DNA of 64,000 nt from Antedon mediterranea (lineage: Eukaryota > Echinodermata > Crinoidea > Comatulida > Antedonidae): contig NC_092679.1 of the NCBI RefSeq assembly GCF_964355755.1, positions 21,483,432 through 21,547,431 of the forward strand, in the 5' to 3' direction. The notes under the pieces are model-generated. The model did not search any database and had not been told where the DNA came from. It was given only the letters and a program-made list of their open reading frames with translations. Made by a program: the position numbers and the translations under genes. Every line of letters begins with the position of its first letter. Position 1 is the stretch's first letter. This document shows positions 24,400 to 37,592 of this stretch, in pieces.

Positions 24400-26059
24400 G
24401 AAACCGAGAATTTAGTTGATATAAGTTATGAATGTTTTATTAGGATACAATTGTACGATGTATGTATGTATATATTAATACTTTGCAGTTGTGGTGTTAC
24501 GTTTGAATAATTGTGTACAGTATAACAATTCATTCAATTATACAAACTTTCAGTAACTCTTATCAATAAAAAAAACTGTTAGTATTAAATTTTATGAGAT
24601 TAAATATACATAAGGAAGAAAAGCAAAGATATTATGGAGCGGCTATTCCAGAATATACAATATCAAGTTTTGTACTTTACGCGATATCGTGTCAATGTCG
24701 AGCGGCCACAGCCTGCACTGTTTCACAATTTGAAGTCTTTTTTATTTAAAAATTGAAAAGGGGGTATAGGCTATCATGTACAGTAGGTCGGTGACCCAAG
24801 GGGCATCTGATCTGTAATACCTTAATTTCAAATCATATTATTTACGAAGTACAATAAATAGCAGAACTATACTGTATAATCTATCGTTCATTATCACAAG
24901 ATTAGAACTGATAATATATCAAAGAAATAAACAAAATATATTGTTTATATTATATAGTGCATCATAAACAATAAAGCCATAAGGTAAGGAGAACTTAACA
25001 TGTGTTTTATTTCATTGATTAGGTAAGAAACCTAATTAAACTGAAGATTGCTAGATCGACCGTGATAGTCAGTCTGCACGCTATTTGATAGTATTTGATA
25101 ACGGGAATTCTAAACACGCATGGTGACGAAATAACTTTTAAAACAATACTTGGCAAAATACAAATGCCGACAGATCGCGTGCGATTTAATATTTCGGCCG
25201 ATATTGAAGATACTGATTACTAGATTAATTTAATATTATGACGTCACCAATATATCGATTTCCTGAAAAATGGCATGTTGTCTGGTATTATACTTTTGAG
25301 ATATTACTGTTAGGTAGAACAATTACATTATTAGTGAGCAGAACATGATGCTCATCCATATACATTAAAAATGAATAGAAATTTTTCAAATTCGGGTGAA
25401 CTATAACAAATTGCAGATGTTTTAAGTACTGTATTTTCACACGAAACAAAAGTTTAAAAACAAGTTTCCAATCTCCTCTTTATATTTCCATATAATTCTG
25501 TACTAACAATAATACTATTAAACGTCGTACTATGCGTAGGCCTAATTCCGACAAAATGTTGTTATTACCATATTTATAAAAATTAATGACTGTTTGTGAA
25601 CAGGAATGCAAGACCTAGTATTACTTTATATCGTTCAAAATGACGTAGCAATATTTGAGTTTGAATCACTTAATTTTCTTACTCTGTACTTGGGTATAGA
25701 AACAAATATTAATCATGACATTTAAAAAAAAAGAAAGCTTACAGTATATTCTTAAACAACATTATGAGAGGAAAGATTTCCCAACTAACAAATCAAACCA
25801 ATCAAGTAGGCCTATGTGTAAAGTATATAAGTATAACATAGAAGAGGACAATTTAATAAATGAAGAGCCAACAACATCGAGGCAACTAAAAGACAAGCTG
25901 GTATAAAATGAAAACAAAGGTAAAATATACAAATGACGAAGAAGTCTGTCTGTCCATCAATGCAAGAATGTTAACAGTTAGATATGAGTTAATAAATAAA
26001 ACTATCAGCTGAAAGAAATATCATTGTCAACATATGGTCGTTCTCATGGATACTCAGTC
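24400..26059. other. Intergenic between genes B and C, no gene seen
   Basis: AT-rich sequence with no splice-linked coding pattern, RNA gene or clear repeat that I can support. Confidence 0.5.
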
Positions 26060-26066
26060 TATATAA
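26060..26066 (+). promoter_or_regulatory. TATA box of gene C
   Basis: TATATAA, 65 bp before the ATG at 26125. Gene B has a TATA box at the same spacing. Transcription would start near 26090. Confidence 0.55.
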
Positions 26067-26124
26067 CAAGGCTTAAACAGTAAATGATAATATACAATTC
26101 CTCTTTGTAACTGGCTGTTTCAAG

Positions 26125-29100
26125 ATGAGGGCGACAGGCATTGCTATCCTGTGCTTTTACTTTCTGTGCATTAAATCAGGTAGTCAATAATTATTATTAC
26201 TATTCATTTTGTAAATACATGCAGTGTATTAACTTTTTAAATTAAATTTTGTTCTGTTAAGTTACGATACAACTTAACTCAATGGGACTATAAAAAAAGT
26301 AATTCTATAAACTATATAAATAAGGTCATTTAATGACAGCAGCATAACAGTAGTGCGGTACCTAAAATGCAAAACACCAAGATACGGTATTGATACGAAT
26401 TGTTAAAGACAAAAGTAAGTCGCCTGTCTCTTCAATACTGATAAGATAGTATGTTAATGTCAGTGTTGTTGCTATATAATACATTTGATAGCCCAATACA
26501 AAATATATCATTGTATATGAACTGTAAAGGCCAATTTACACAGCCGAGCAAAACGGTAAGCGGTATTCCGTAAACGAAAATCAACTATACTGTATATATA
26601 TATCATATCATTTCTTATGACCATTGTACACAAAGCGGAAATATCTGCTCTGCGGTATGATACAGATTTCACATGGGACAAGCTATGCGCTATTCCGCAT
26701 ACCGTTACTGTCTGTCTGTGTAAATTGCCCTTGTGATGAGTAGCCGTGTATTTCACAAACCTACACAAGCCGATTCTCGAACGGTATCGTGTCAATAAAC
26801 AGCATCTGCACTGCAGTGTCGCATCTGCTGACGACAACAACAAAAGAAGGGGAGACTGCTACTGTATATACAGTATCTCAATGGGATGAAGCTGCCAAAA
26901 CTACACACCTTTTATTGTCGTTAGACATCCGCCCGTGATCCGGAGAAACCTGGGTCATAGGTATGAAATCATGAAAATATTCTAATTATGTTTTGTTGGT
27001 TTTTCCAGTTAAGGCTGATATAAAAACAGATTTCCAGTCTGGCTTTGATGGTTGGACTCAAGAATATGGTGATGATAATTTTGATTGGACACGGACGTAC
27101 GGTTCTACACCATCATCTAACACGGGGCCATCAAACGGACATTCAGGATTTTCATGTAAGTTAAAATCATGATGTGTCTTGAAAGTCTACGCTTCCAATC
27201 TAGTGTGTCTTTAAATCCCGTAATTCCATATAATTCTTATGTACTAACAATATTATTTATTAAACTAATATAATTAATATTAGCGCAATTATTACAATAT
27301 TCTATAATTAAAAATATACCACACTTATAATGAACTACCGATATACAAAACTACAATTTACCAATCATGTTTTATGATAGATATAGATATATATAAGTCT
27401 CTATGCGCTAGACAATAAAGTGGAAAACAAAAAAGAAGAGTATAAAAAGACCAAAACACCAACCTAGCACCCAAACCAGAGTATGGGGATACACCATCAC
27501 CGCTAACTGGGGATCAGTGTGTGAGAACCCGAGTTAGCATCGGTTAAGTCTTGATCTTTTCATGGATTCGGTGCCTCCTAGCCTAACAATAGGCAAGAAA
27601 GGTGAACAAACAAAAGCAAAACGAGAAAAGAAAACCAACATCGTAGATTATCCAAAATATACAATTTGCTGCTATATTTAATAACATCACATTTAATCCA
27701 GGCAACCAGTTGTTGACCTAATGATATATATACTGTACTGTATATCCAAAGGCAAATTATTGATAAATGACAATTCTGTGGGTAGCAGTGGCTGGAGCTC
27801 AATGAAGATACAAAATACAATAACTAAAAAGCTAAATCAAAACGATAAAGTAAAACATCCAGAACTATTGGTAGAGCTTTCGGCCAACACTAGCCCTTCA
27901 TCAGTGCAAGTGAGAGTAGGCGCTACTTTAGACAGAATTGAGAACATAAATCAGACAAGTGCTGCCTAGGTAGACTGGAATAAAAGAAATAAAAACAAAG
28001 GAGGCATAGGCTAATGATATATATAGTTATTTATTGTACAAGGCTAAAACAAACGTTCTCATTTATTTGCTTTTACATAGCTGATTATTACGTCTATATT
28101 GAAACTTCATCCGTGAGTAATGGAGAGTCAGCTCGTTTAAGAAGTCCTCTTCTCTCAAAACAAGAGAAAACGTTAGAATTCTACTATAATATGTATGGAT
28201 CTGCTATCGGAAGCCTCAAGATTTACAAAAGATCAAATTCGGGTGACGAAATATTATGGTCAAAATATGGCAATCAAGGAAGTTCTTGGAAATTGGCGCA
28301 CGTGGAATTTGAATATTCTGGCAACGGAAACAACTACATCATCTTTGAGGCTATTGCGACAGGTTCATACGAAGGTGATATTGCAGTTGATGACATCCAT
28401 ATTATTAGTGGTATGTATTAGTTACAGTTCTACTATACTAAATATGTCCCTTCTTAAGAGTGGGCAAAGAGGTCACATGATTGAAATTAACACACTTCAT
28501 TCCGGAAAGCAGTTTAGCAGGAGAGAAGTCAGTTACTACTCTAGACCCTATTATTACTATTTTGGTTTACTTCATTTTATCCTATGTTTCACACAAAATC
28601 GAATTTTATCTTTTATATCTTCTTACCAATACAAAGATATACATCACACCATTTTAAATATTTTACAGAACCCATACCAAGAGAAAGATTCATTTGTGGT
28701 AATGAATCTCAAGTGCTCACCTCACCTGGATACCCAAACGATTATGACAACAACGAGACCATGAGCTGGTCGTTTCGTACTCATCCTGGTCGTATTCTTG
28801 CCGTTGATTTTAACACATTCGATGTAGAGAAATTCTACGATTATGTGTACATTTTCGATGGCGAAGAAAAAATTGGCACTTACACTGGTTCCCGTCTACC
28901 ACCAGTAACGGTTTCTTCAAATAATACAATAACTATTGTTTTTGAAACCGACAAAAGTACATCATCTAAAGGGTTTCAAGCTGAAATATTTGTCTACCCA
29001 GAAGCTCCAGGTAATAGTGGCGCATATAAGGGTTGGGTGCGGGATGCGTAATTGTCCCTAAAGCTTGGTTCCCACTAGAACGTAACGCAAGGACGTAAAC

Positions 29101-32100
29101 GCAACGCAAGCGTTTTAACCAATGACAAGCAAAGTTATAGACAGTTAGCAATCACAAGCGAATAAGCCATCGCTTGTGATTGGTCAATTCACTTGCGTTG
29201 CGTTACGTCCTTGCGTTGCGTCGCTAGTAGGAACCACGCTTAAATAACGCTCATGCAAATTGTTAGCTAGTCGTGATATTCGAAGGGTTTCACGCGCCAA
29301 ATTTACATGCAATATTCAATATTTTACTTGTTATTTTTTCCGATCGTGTTTTCTAAATTCTGAATTCTGTGGGTATACCTTACAGGAATTTTTAAAAAAA
29401 GGTAAATAAATAGCCGACACGAGTACGTATGTATATTAGCCTGTCACACAACCATAGCTTGTGTAACATTTATCAATAGCGGAGTAAATTCGAGTTCTAA
29501 AAAACGCTCAATCTTCTTTTAAAGTTGTGTTTGGATGGAAGCTTCAATTTGTGTGTATCTTTCTTTGGCAGATGGTATTTGTTCTAACTTTAATGATGGA
29601 TGGTGTGGTTGGACTTCCGCCGATAGTTACAATCAATGGACACACTCGTCACAGAGAACCTCTTCGGTAAACAGATACAACCGTTACCCAGGTTAGCATG
29701 TGATTGAAGTACTCATTACGTGACCAAAAATATGATGTTAAAGCATTGACAAATTTGGTTATAGTTTAGCATCCGTTACTGTCTCCTCTGGGTAATTCGG
29801 TGACTAATAACCCTGTAAAAGACTGCTGCCCGGGTACGCTGATGATCACTGCCTATACTAGGTTACTCGATTAGCTTGGTGACCTCTGTCCTAATAACTT
29901 GATGACTGTCGCCCGTATAACTTCGTGACTGCTGCCCGTGTAACTTGGCGACTGCTGCCCAGGTAACGTGATTTCAAACAAAATGGTGACTGCTAACCGG
30001 CTGTCAGTTAACTTTACAAGACCAGGTACCATTGTGATCTGCCGATTGACCGAGTAATTTTAATTTTTTTTTCAGATGATTATTTTGTATATGTAGAATC
30101 AACGTCTTCTAGTTCCAAATATGGATACCTTAACAGCCCAGTAATGCCAAGTGAATGGAATGAGGCGTGCCTACGATTATACTACTATATGAGTGGAAAT
30201 TTAAATCAATATATACGTATTAACCACTACTATTACAATTATTACTCATCAAGTTTAACAACCATTTACGACGATAACAGTGCTACATGGAAGTACATTA
30301 GTTTAGCATTTAACAACAGTGGCAGTTCGTATGTGCAGTTATTTGGAAGAGCATACTATTACAACATAGTTGCTGTCGATGATATTTATATAAGTAAAGG
30401 GCCGTGTTCGGATACTAAAGGTAGTAAATTTTGTTAGTATATTCTTCTTTTGAGTCCTACCATCATCCATGCTTAACCACCTCCCCATTCTCAATCGGTA
30501 TGGTGTAAATTTATTCCATTTTCCTCATTATCAGCAGTGTTATCACCTCCTTTCCTATCAAAAATTACTGTACAACTTGTTTCTCCTTTCATTTTATAAT
30601 ATTATAACTTCTGGGAACACCGTATTATATTTATGAATATTATTTCTTATAGTAATATCACCAAGTAAAACGCCAGAAATTGATTTTGAAGCAAAAACTG
30701 GTAAGTTGTTTATACATAACTGGAGACTGCACAATGTTTGGAAATGGCTTACAGCACTATTTCTGTATTTCATTTTTCGACTCCTTTTATGTTTATACAG
30801 ATGTAGTATGCAGTGACTCGTACATGACAGTGTACTTGGACGCTTCGCTTGATAACAGTGAGAACGCACGTTTTCTGGACACCACATGTCGAGCTAAAGG
30901 ATACGTGTATCGTAACGGCATGAAGTATATCTATCTTTACACTCGGTATGACCAGTGTCAAACATCATTGAAGGTAAATAATGAAACTATTGTATGTGGT
31001 GTAACCTTTCTCTTTTAACTATCAGGACTTCTCAACTTGCGAGATAGCTATGACATGCATTTGGAGGCACTACTGTGTCCATGTGAATTGTTACAACAAA
31101 TAAAATAAATATTAATGACGTGTGATGATGTTTTCTTTTAGTCTACTTTAAATTCAACAACTTACTCCAACAAAATCATTGTAGCAGAAAACAGTTCGAT
31201 GATTACAAGAGACGACGTGATTGAGATTAACATTGAATGCGAACTTGACAATAAAGGCCAATCTTCAGTTGCATTTAAGCATGACGACAAGGAGGTACAT
31301 CTTTCACACAAACGAGGATATGACAACTTCACATTTCATATGGAGCTTTATACCGATGAAAGTTACTCTACACTCTATCCTCGTCAGCAGTATCCCATAG
31401 AGTATGACCTCGGTAGCAGGTTATACGCTGGTGCAAGCGTGCAGACGTTCAGCAATGATATAATCGTTTTTCTTGATACTTGCTACGCGACACCTAATCC
31501 TGACCGGGATTCTGAACCAAAACATGAACTGATCAAAAACAGGTAGCCTATAGCTTTAGTTTTTCTTCAATAAAATATCTCATAATGTGTTCAAGGCCGC
31601 AAAAAGTTCTAAAAGTATTTAGTTAAAAATAATCTTAGGAGAAAAAAGGCATATCACTTGCTGACACACTTCCCCAGCGTCTTCTGACGGCCTCCAAAAT
31701 GTAGGGATCTTCATTCCTTCCTATCATGCGTTTATGTATAGCCTGTATTATTGATCCATATTAATGTCCACGCTGCTCTTCCACTTGATATTTTGTTCTG
31801 GATCAGCCACCATCTCTGACACTACTTTTCCTTCGCAGTGCCCAGCACAAACTTTGTGTTTCTTGTTGTTGTTGATACACTCTGTAGCCAGGTGCCTTTT
31901 AACTGACATTTATGACTTGTTTAAAACGAAAATAAGAAAACAGTGCATTAACGTCTTGGTGGGTCTTTTTCCTAACCAAACACATCAATACAAACTAGAA
32001 CTAAGTTGCTGCAGTATACATTTAAAAATGCATACAGTGTAAAATGATACATCTAAAGAGGTAACAAATCGGATTAGTTTTGATGTGGAAAGTACAAAAC

Positions 32101-33422
32101 AACAACAATCATCTAAATTCGTACTTCATTTACATATCTGTGGCCTGTTACATAGCATGAAGCATTATCGTATATTCAAAGTGCACCACCATGAGTAAGG
32201 ATCTTATTTATGCCCTTTTATGCATACGTCATCCACTCACGCATAACGGAGTGTAACTATCGCCATCACAACATTATTGTGGATTTCCTTTTTTTTGCAT
32301 GCACATCACTTACCTCAGACAGAATACGCAAAAGAAAATATACCTTACAATTTCTTTTACTTTTTCTTCTAGCTGCGGCATAGACGAAACTGTTAATTTT
32401 GCCGGTCAAGTTTCTAAAAACACCGCACGCGTTTTCTTTTCCTTTAACACCTTTGTGTTCAACGATTTATCTAAGGTAAGAGATGTCTTAAGCTCTGTCT
32501 ACACTATCAAACTTTATGTAACAACAAAAATGTGATGTGCCCATATATGGTGATGTCATATTACTTCCATATTTGAGCATATAACTACCATATTTGGGCA
32601 CATCACACTTTTTTGTCAAACTAGTTTGATAGTGTGGAAAGAGCTTTATTTTGTAAAACAGGAATGACATTTACTTTAGAGGAAGATTGTAGAACACACA
32701 AAATAACATTTCTTTTTCGGGAAATATTAAATTATTTTTATTGTATCGACAAAATCCAATCGATGATTTCTAAATGTTTATTGTTTTGGGTTTTTTTTCA
32801 GGTGTTTATTCATTGCGATTTGTCAATTTGCAACAAAACTGATTGGAGGTGTCATAGAGACTGTTACCAACGACAACGACGTGACGTCAGTATGCCCAAA
32901 AAATTATCCAATAGTGTACCGGTAGTTGTTGGACCAGTAATAATGAAACAAGCAGACGAGAGCCAGAAAGTCAATTTGGATACAAAGGGTACTGACGAAT
33001 TACATCATCAGAATTACAAATAATATTAGATTTCAATGGTTTCAGAAAACATTCCTGAAATACTTAAATGTATATGAGAAGATATTAATTGGAAGAGTAA
33101 ATTTTAGGAAAGAGGAAAAGTTCAAGGAAAAGTATAATTTCACTCTTTCCTGGATTTACTATAGTTATATTTATATTTCAAGTTTGCCAAAACAACTTAT
33201 TTGATTTCAAAAAAATTATTTGACGCGAGCGAATTTTTTATAGCGATAAGATATCAATTATCCTTTCTTTCAGAGCCAACATCAAGAACAACATTTCCAG
33301 AGTTTTCAGTTCTACTGTTTATCGTTAGTCTGGTGGTTCTAGTTGCAGGGATTGGCCAATGGATCACTGCTAAAATTAGCACCAGAAATCCATACCAACG
33401 ACTTGAACATAACAAAATATAG
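26125..33422 (+). CDS. MAM-CUB-MAM-ZP membrane protein (gene C)
   Basis: Complete 12-exon gene, about 799 residues. Exons: 26125-26179, 27009-27155, 28081-28410, 28669-29010, 29572-29691, 30076-30420, 30653-30700, 30801-30973, 31142-31542, 32373-32475, 32802-32988, 33274-33422. Signal peptide MRATGIAILCFYFLCIKS. MAM 24-177 (FQSGFDGWTQEYGDDNFDW, GDIAVDDI). CUB 183-291 (CGNESQVLTSPGYPNDYDN). MAM-like 292-446 (CSNFNDGWCGW, VAVDDIYISKGPC). A single 16-residue linker. ZP 463 to about 710. RQRR 712-715. TM about 762-785, ending in HNKI. Exons before the ZP module are phase 1-1. The ZP half is nearly identical to gene A, whereas B is more divergent. Compared with B it lacks two linker exons between MAM and CUB and one before ZP. 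Likely a furin-processed, self-assembling surface protein. All junctions are GT-AG and keep frame. Confidence 0.85.
26527..26732. mobile_element. AAGGCCAATT-type MITE
   Basis: Intron 1 of gene C. Left AAGGCCAATTTACACAG...CGGTAAGCGGTATTCCG, right CATACCGTTACTG...CTGTGTAAATTGCCCTT. Shares its outermost 12 bases with the elements at 16509 and 57352, but the interior differs. Confidence 0.7.
27156..28080 (+). other. Intron 2 of gene C with retroelement-like debris
   Basis: 925-bp intron. The stretch 27740-27970 looks like a piece of a mobile element and contains the hammerhead-like core described separately. No coding sequence of its own is supported. Confidence 0.4.
27874..27910 (-). other. Hammerhead-ribozyme-like core
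   Basis: On the minus strand CTGATGA (27904-27898) is followed by a short stem GGCTA/TGGCC around a GTGT loop, then GAAA (27881-27878). This is the conserved catalytic box order of hammerhead ribozymes, which occur in Penelope-like elements and retrozymes. I could not build convincing stems I and III, so activity is unproven. Confidence 0.4.
29061..29242. mobile_element. MITE, AAGCTTGGTTCCCAC ends
   Basis: Intron 4 of gene C. Left AAGCTTGGTTCCCACTAG and right CTAGTAGGAACCACGCTT, with an inner inverted repeat of GCAACGCAAG-type blocks (GTAACGCAAGGACGTAA). No coding capacity. Confidence 0.75.
29880..29985. repeat. Degenerate tandem repeat, about 25 bp
   Basis: Intron 5 of gene C. Units of the type TGACTGCTGCCCGTGTAACT repeat several times with mismatches, and fainter copies extend to about 29770. 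Confidence 0.5.
32489..32648. mobile_element. MITE, CTACACTATCAAACT family
   Basis: Orthologous to the copy at 1885-2049 in gene A, at the same intron position. Left AAGCTCTGTCTACACTATC, right GATAGTGTGGAAAGAGCTTT. Confidence 0.75.
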
Positions 33423-33667
33423 ATCACGCTTATGAGCGAGAAAATCCTTAAAAATTGAACAATCTTAATTGTTTCTTTTGCTTTTTGTTAGTACAGTAGT
33501 AAGCACCAATTTCTAGTACAGTACATGTATATTTAAATATACAGTGTATTTTTAATCTGAAAACGAGTTTAACCTTCTTCAATGCAAAAGTGTAGTTGAC
33601 AGTTGGACAACACCACTTTTAAAGTTAATTATAAACGTGAACTTGTTTCCATCAAACTGAATGTGAA

Positions 33668-33681
33668 AATAAACGAATAAA
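33668..33681 (+). terminator. Poly(A) signals of gene C
   Basis: Two AATAAA hexamers (33668-33673 and 33676-33681) about 250 bp after the stop, matching gene A. Confidence 0.6.
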
Positions 33682-33888
33682 GGAAAAATATAGTAATGTG
33701 TTGTATTTTAGTTTCACGGGTTTGATTGTGTTTGTTGAACGGTTTATTTCTGGCCTCTTTACTTCAAATAAACTTTACTGCAGATGTGCATACTTCTCAA
33801 CATTTATTTAAACTATAACAGCATTCAAGTACAGTATTACTGTACAACCATGGAGGAATAATAACTGCATGGTACAATAACAAAATCT

Positions 33889-34025
33889 TTAAGCTCTGTC
33901 AAACTTATATGACAAAAAAGGTGATGTGCCCAAATATAGTAGTAATATGCCAAAATATGGTAGTGATATGTCCATATATGGGCACATCACATTTGTTTGT
34001 CACATAAAGTGTGGAAAGAGCTTTA
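33889..34025. mobile_element. MITE, CTACACTATCAAACT family, eroded
   Basis: Downstream of gene C in the position equivalent to the element at 3316 after gene A. Ends TTAAGCTCTGTC and GGAAAGAGCTTTAGA. Parts of both TIRs are missing. Confidence 0.6.
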
Positions 34026-35094
34026 GATTGTATAACATTTGTAATTTCATTAATTGATTAATAATTATCAAAATATCATTTGCGACATTTGTACACAAAC
34101 AAATACAACCCATTTACACTTATTTTAAGTGCTATCGTCTATTAAAGCTTCTGAGGATTTAGGCCTCGCGGTACCAAACTGGTAATTTATATTTACAGTT
34201 TTTATTTTTTCCAATGGAAGATACTTTTGTACTCTTGAACTTCTCGTAATTATGTTACTAAAGAAGTATCAATCTATATAAAGTTGAAGAGTCGTCAGCA
34301 AGAAGAGATAGTGACTATTATCAGAAAATGGCAGCTACACAAAAAGTACATTACTTGTATACATTTGTTAATACAGTTATTTGAAAGCTGGATTACAAAC
34401 ATGACGACTTAGAAAAAGATGACGATGACTAAAAGTAAAGTTGTTGGATTGACTAAATCAATCACTTTACTTTTGGATTAAACGATTACTCGTTTAATAC
34501 ACATCTGGATTAAACACATCAAGTTACTTTTAGCTATTCTTAGAGGTTTCAATCCGAGCATATTAAAAAATTAATTAGCGAACATCAAGCCAGCATTGTC
34601 CACGTACGATTCTGACTGGAATACTAATTATTGTATAGCAAGTTTTTTATTTGAATTTTATAAATGATAATAAAATCATTTTGGAAAAGAAGCCAAGGAC
34701 TACAATGATAAAGTTGCTGCATGTACAGTTTACTGTAATATTAAATCATTTAAAAATGAAGAAACTTATTTGTATAAATGCGATATTTAGGTTTTAATCC
34801 ATGCCTATTTTGAACTATTGCAAACTTCCTACATTGTGTAGGCCTACGTACGAAATCTTACATTATACACGTGCGCTTCTGATTGGCATAACGACTGCAA
34901 TAGCATTTTTTGGGTAGGGGATGGAGAGGTGTCGACCTGAATCCAACTCTCAAAATATGGGCTCTTCGAATTAACACTCGCTTAAAAACTTATTCTTATC
35001 CAATATTTCTTGACAAAAAAAGCTGTCAATTAACATGTGTGTATAAGAAACAAAACTATTTACAGTGCAAGTGTAATTTCAATGTGAAAGCTAC
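34026..35094. other. Intergenic, 3' flank of the zinc-finger locus
   Basis: Between convergent genes. Holds a hairpin AAAAGTAAAGT/ACTTTACTTTT near 34430-34475 and, on the minus strand, AATAAA at 34651-34646, a possible poly(A) signal for the exon ending at 35095. Nothing else recognised. Confidence 0.45.
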
Positions 35095-37112
35095 TCACAT
35101 AATTTCAATGGTTGATTCAATGTCCAGCGATAGACAAGCTTGGATAGCATCCGAAATAATGTTATTTTGGGCTGGAACTTGGTCTTGCTTACACGTAGGT
35201 ACCTCTAAGGTAGTTTCATACTGAACGTCCTCACTCATTACTACCGTATGCAACTTCTTCTTGTGTTTTTTCAACTGTTCAATATACGAGAAAGATTGGG
35301 CGCAAATCTCACAGGAATATGGAGTTTCACCAGTATGTATTCGTCTATGCTTCATCATGTTATCCTTAAACGCAAACAACCGTCCACAAACATCACACAT
35401 GTGCTTTTGTTCTCCTTTATGCCACTCAACATGCCGTTTCAAATGGCCCTTCTCTCGGAAATTCTTACCGCACAGCTCACATTGGTACGGTTTAACATCT
35501 GTGTGTGTTGCTTCGTGGCGCTTTCTTGTCGACATCTTTCCAAACTTCACACCACACACACTGCATGGATGAGATTTCTGTTTCTGATGGACTTGCCGGA
35601 TGTGAGTGGTTAAAGTTCCTTTGGATTTGAATGATTTCTGGCAGAGGTCACAGTGCACAAGTTCCCGATCTGGATTGTGAGTCTTCATATGAGAATCCAG
35701 ACCACTTTTAAAGTGGAACGCCAAGTCGCACTTGGTGCACTTGAAAGTTCTTTCCTGGTGCAAAGCCTCGTGTTTTCTGCATTTGTTTGCATGATAAAAC
35801 TCTTTCGGGCATTGACTGCACTTAAAGCGAGTTTCTTGTGTATGAACAGTCATGTGACGTTTCAGGGTACCAGGTGTAGAGAAGGTTTTATGGCACAAAG
35901 AACACATCTCAGGAGCTGAATGTGCCTTCTCATGATATTCAAGCAAGTAGACATTTTTCAGACTCTTGCCACAAATAGAGCAAATGTATTTTTGCAGGCT
36001 ACGAGCTCGATGCCTTTCAACATGTTCAAGCAACATGCTCTGATTGTAGAAAACTTTGTTGCATGTTGAACAGTGAACTGTTGCATCTACTTTATGCACT
36101 TTAGTCATGTGGTCCTTAAAATCTGGTCCATATACTTGATCAGAGCAAACTTGACATGGATACGATCGTTTGGTCTTGGGGAATTCGTTGTTACCACTTC
36201 CTTTTGGACGTCCTCTTTTAGGCAAAGAAGACTTGTCTAGGATGATTTTACCGCCTTCAGAACTTTTAATGACAGCGACACCACCATCTAGAGTATCTTC
36301 AGAAACTGGAATATCTTCAGAAACTGGAGTATCTTCAGAAACTGTAATATCTCCAGAAACTAGAGTATCTCCAGTAACTGGAGTATCTCCAGTAACTGGA
36401 GTATCTCCAGTAATTGGAATATCTCCACTAACAAGAGTATCTTCGGGAACTGGAGCATCTCCATTAACTGAAGTATCTTCCTTAACTGGAATATCTTTAG
36501 TAACTTTTGCATCTTCAATAACTGGAGTATCTTCAGTAACCGGAGCATCTTCAGCAATTTCACTTATTTCCAGAGCTGCATTACCATCAGAACCATCAAC
36601 TTCCATATCACTACCAGGATCTTCTGTCATAGCAGGGCTTTCTTTTGTTTCGTCCAAAGCAACCATTTCTTTGTTTTGTTTACTTATGTCACGTATTTGT
36701 TTTGGACAATCCCTGTTCAAAACCTCATCATATCCATACTTTGCACGCAACCTTTTTGATTGAAATTTGCGATCAGATTTCTTCATACTGACCTTAAAAC
36801 TACCAAATGAATCTTGTTTTCTATTTTGTGAACGATTCTTGCGTTTAGGTTGTTTTACTTGTTTAATAGCAGGAGTTTCAGTAAGAGGCGTTGGTTGTGG
36901 AGAATGCTTTGTAATAAAATGTATGTCAAAATCCCAAGGAGTCGCAAAAATTTCTTTACATTCTTTGCAGGGTATTTCTTCAGATTTACAGTCTTCTCCA
37001 AATTCTGAATATTCATCATCCTCATGGTAATCTTCCTCATCACCGACATCTTCATAGACTAAAACATTTAATTCTGGTGGATTTTCATCTACACTGTCCT
37101 CTAAAGCTACAT
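35095..37112 (-). CDS. C2H2 zinc-finger protein, terminal exon D
   Basis: One long exon on the minus strand from an acceptor at 37112 (TTTATCACCAG|AT) to TGA at 35095, about 671 residues. The frame is open upstream of the ATG at 36786, so that ATG need not be the start. Order: acidic N-terminus; one degenerate finger (CKECKEIFATPWDFDIHFIT); basic KRKNRSQNRK; 14 or more hexapeptide repeats of the type PVSEDT/PVTGDT (36290-36560); an AT-hook-like KRGRPKGSG; then 11 consecutive C2H2 fingers (for example YICSICGKSLKN, HMCDVCGRLFAF); ending SLDIESTIEIM. Probably a nuclear DNA-binding regulator. It is a tandem paralogue of exon E just upstream and begins in the same phase (1), so it may be an alternative last exon of the same gene. 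No exon of its own is visible between 37113 and 37592. Confidence 0.85.
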
Positions 37113-37340
37113 CTGGTGATAAATGATAATAAATGATTTAGTCTGATGAGCAAGTCTGTATACAGTTTCTTCAAAAAAGCAATTTATTTTTATTTTTATG
37201 GTGATTGTTCACAGCAATTTATACTTACACAACCCAATAAAAAAAAAAGATGACCTTAATTGATCTATTATTCTACTTTTCGATTGTATCATTTTATGTA
37301 CTGTACTTACAGAATAAATAAAAGGATAGGTGATCCATAA

Positions 37341-37346
37341 TTTATT
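37341..37346 (-). terminator. Poly(A) signal after exon E
   Basis: TTTATT on the plus strand (AATAAA on the minus), about 250 bp after the stop of exon E and before exon D. If used, it separates the two terminal exons into different transcripts. Confidence 0.45.
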
Positions 37347-37592
37347 TCATCCATTGCATGGTTTGAAAGCCTTAACTATTTTTAGAAGCAAGCATTCATT
37401 AATTACATAATATGTTGTTTATACAGCATTGACTCTTATATCTGTACACATTTGTATAATCCAGTTTATCTTTAAATACAAGTGTCCTTTTCTCAGCAGT
37501 TACATACATTCCATAAACCAGTTTCATATTTTGCCAATCATAGTGAAGATCACGAGACAATCCTTTTATGCTGTAAAAATAAAATTGGAAGC

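Noticed and set aside
25715-25906. 63-residue open frame beginning MTFKKKESLQY
   Set aside because: Short, no recognised domain, no promoter or splice partner; consistent with chance in AT-rich DNA.
34910-35224. 104-residue plus-strand open frame
   Set aside because: Overlaps the C-terminus of exon D on the other strand and shows no family resemblance.
36170-36763. 197-residue plus-strand open frame
   Set aside because: Antisense shadow of the zinc-finger exon; its Ser/Val repeats come from the opposite-strand hexapeptide minisatellite.
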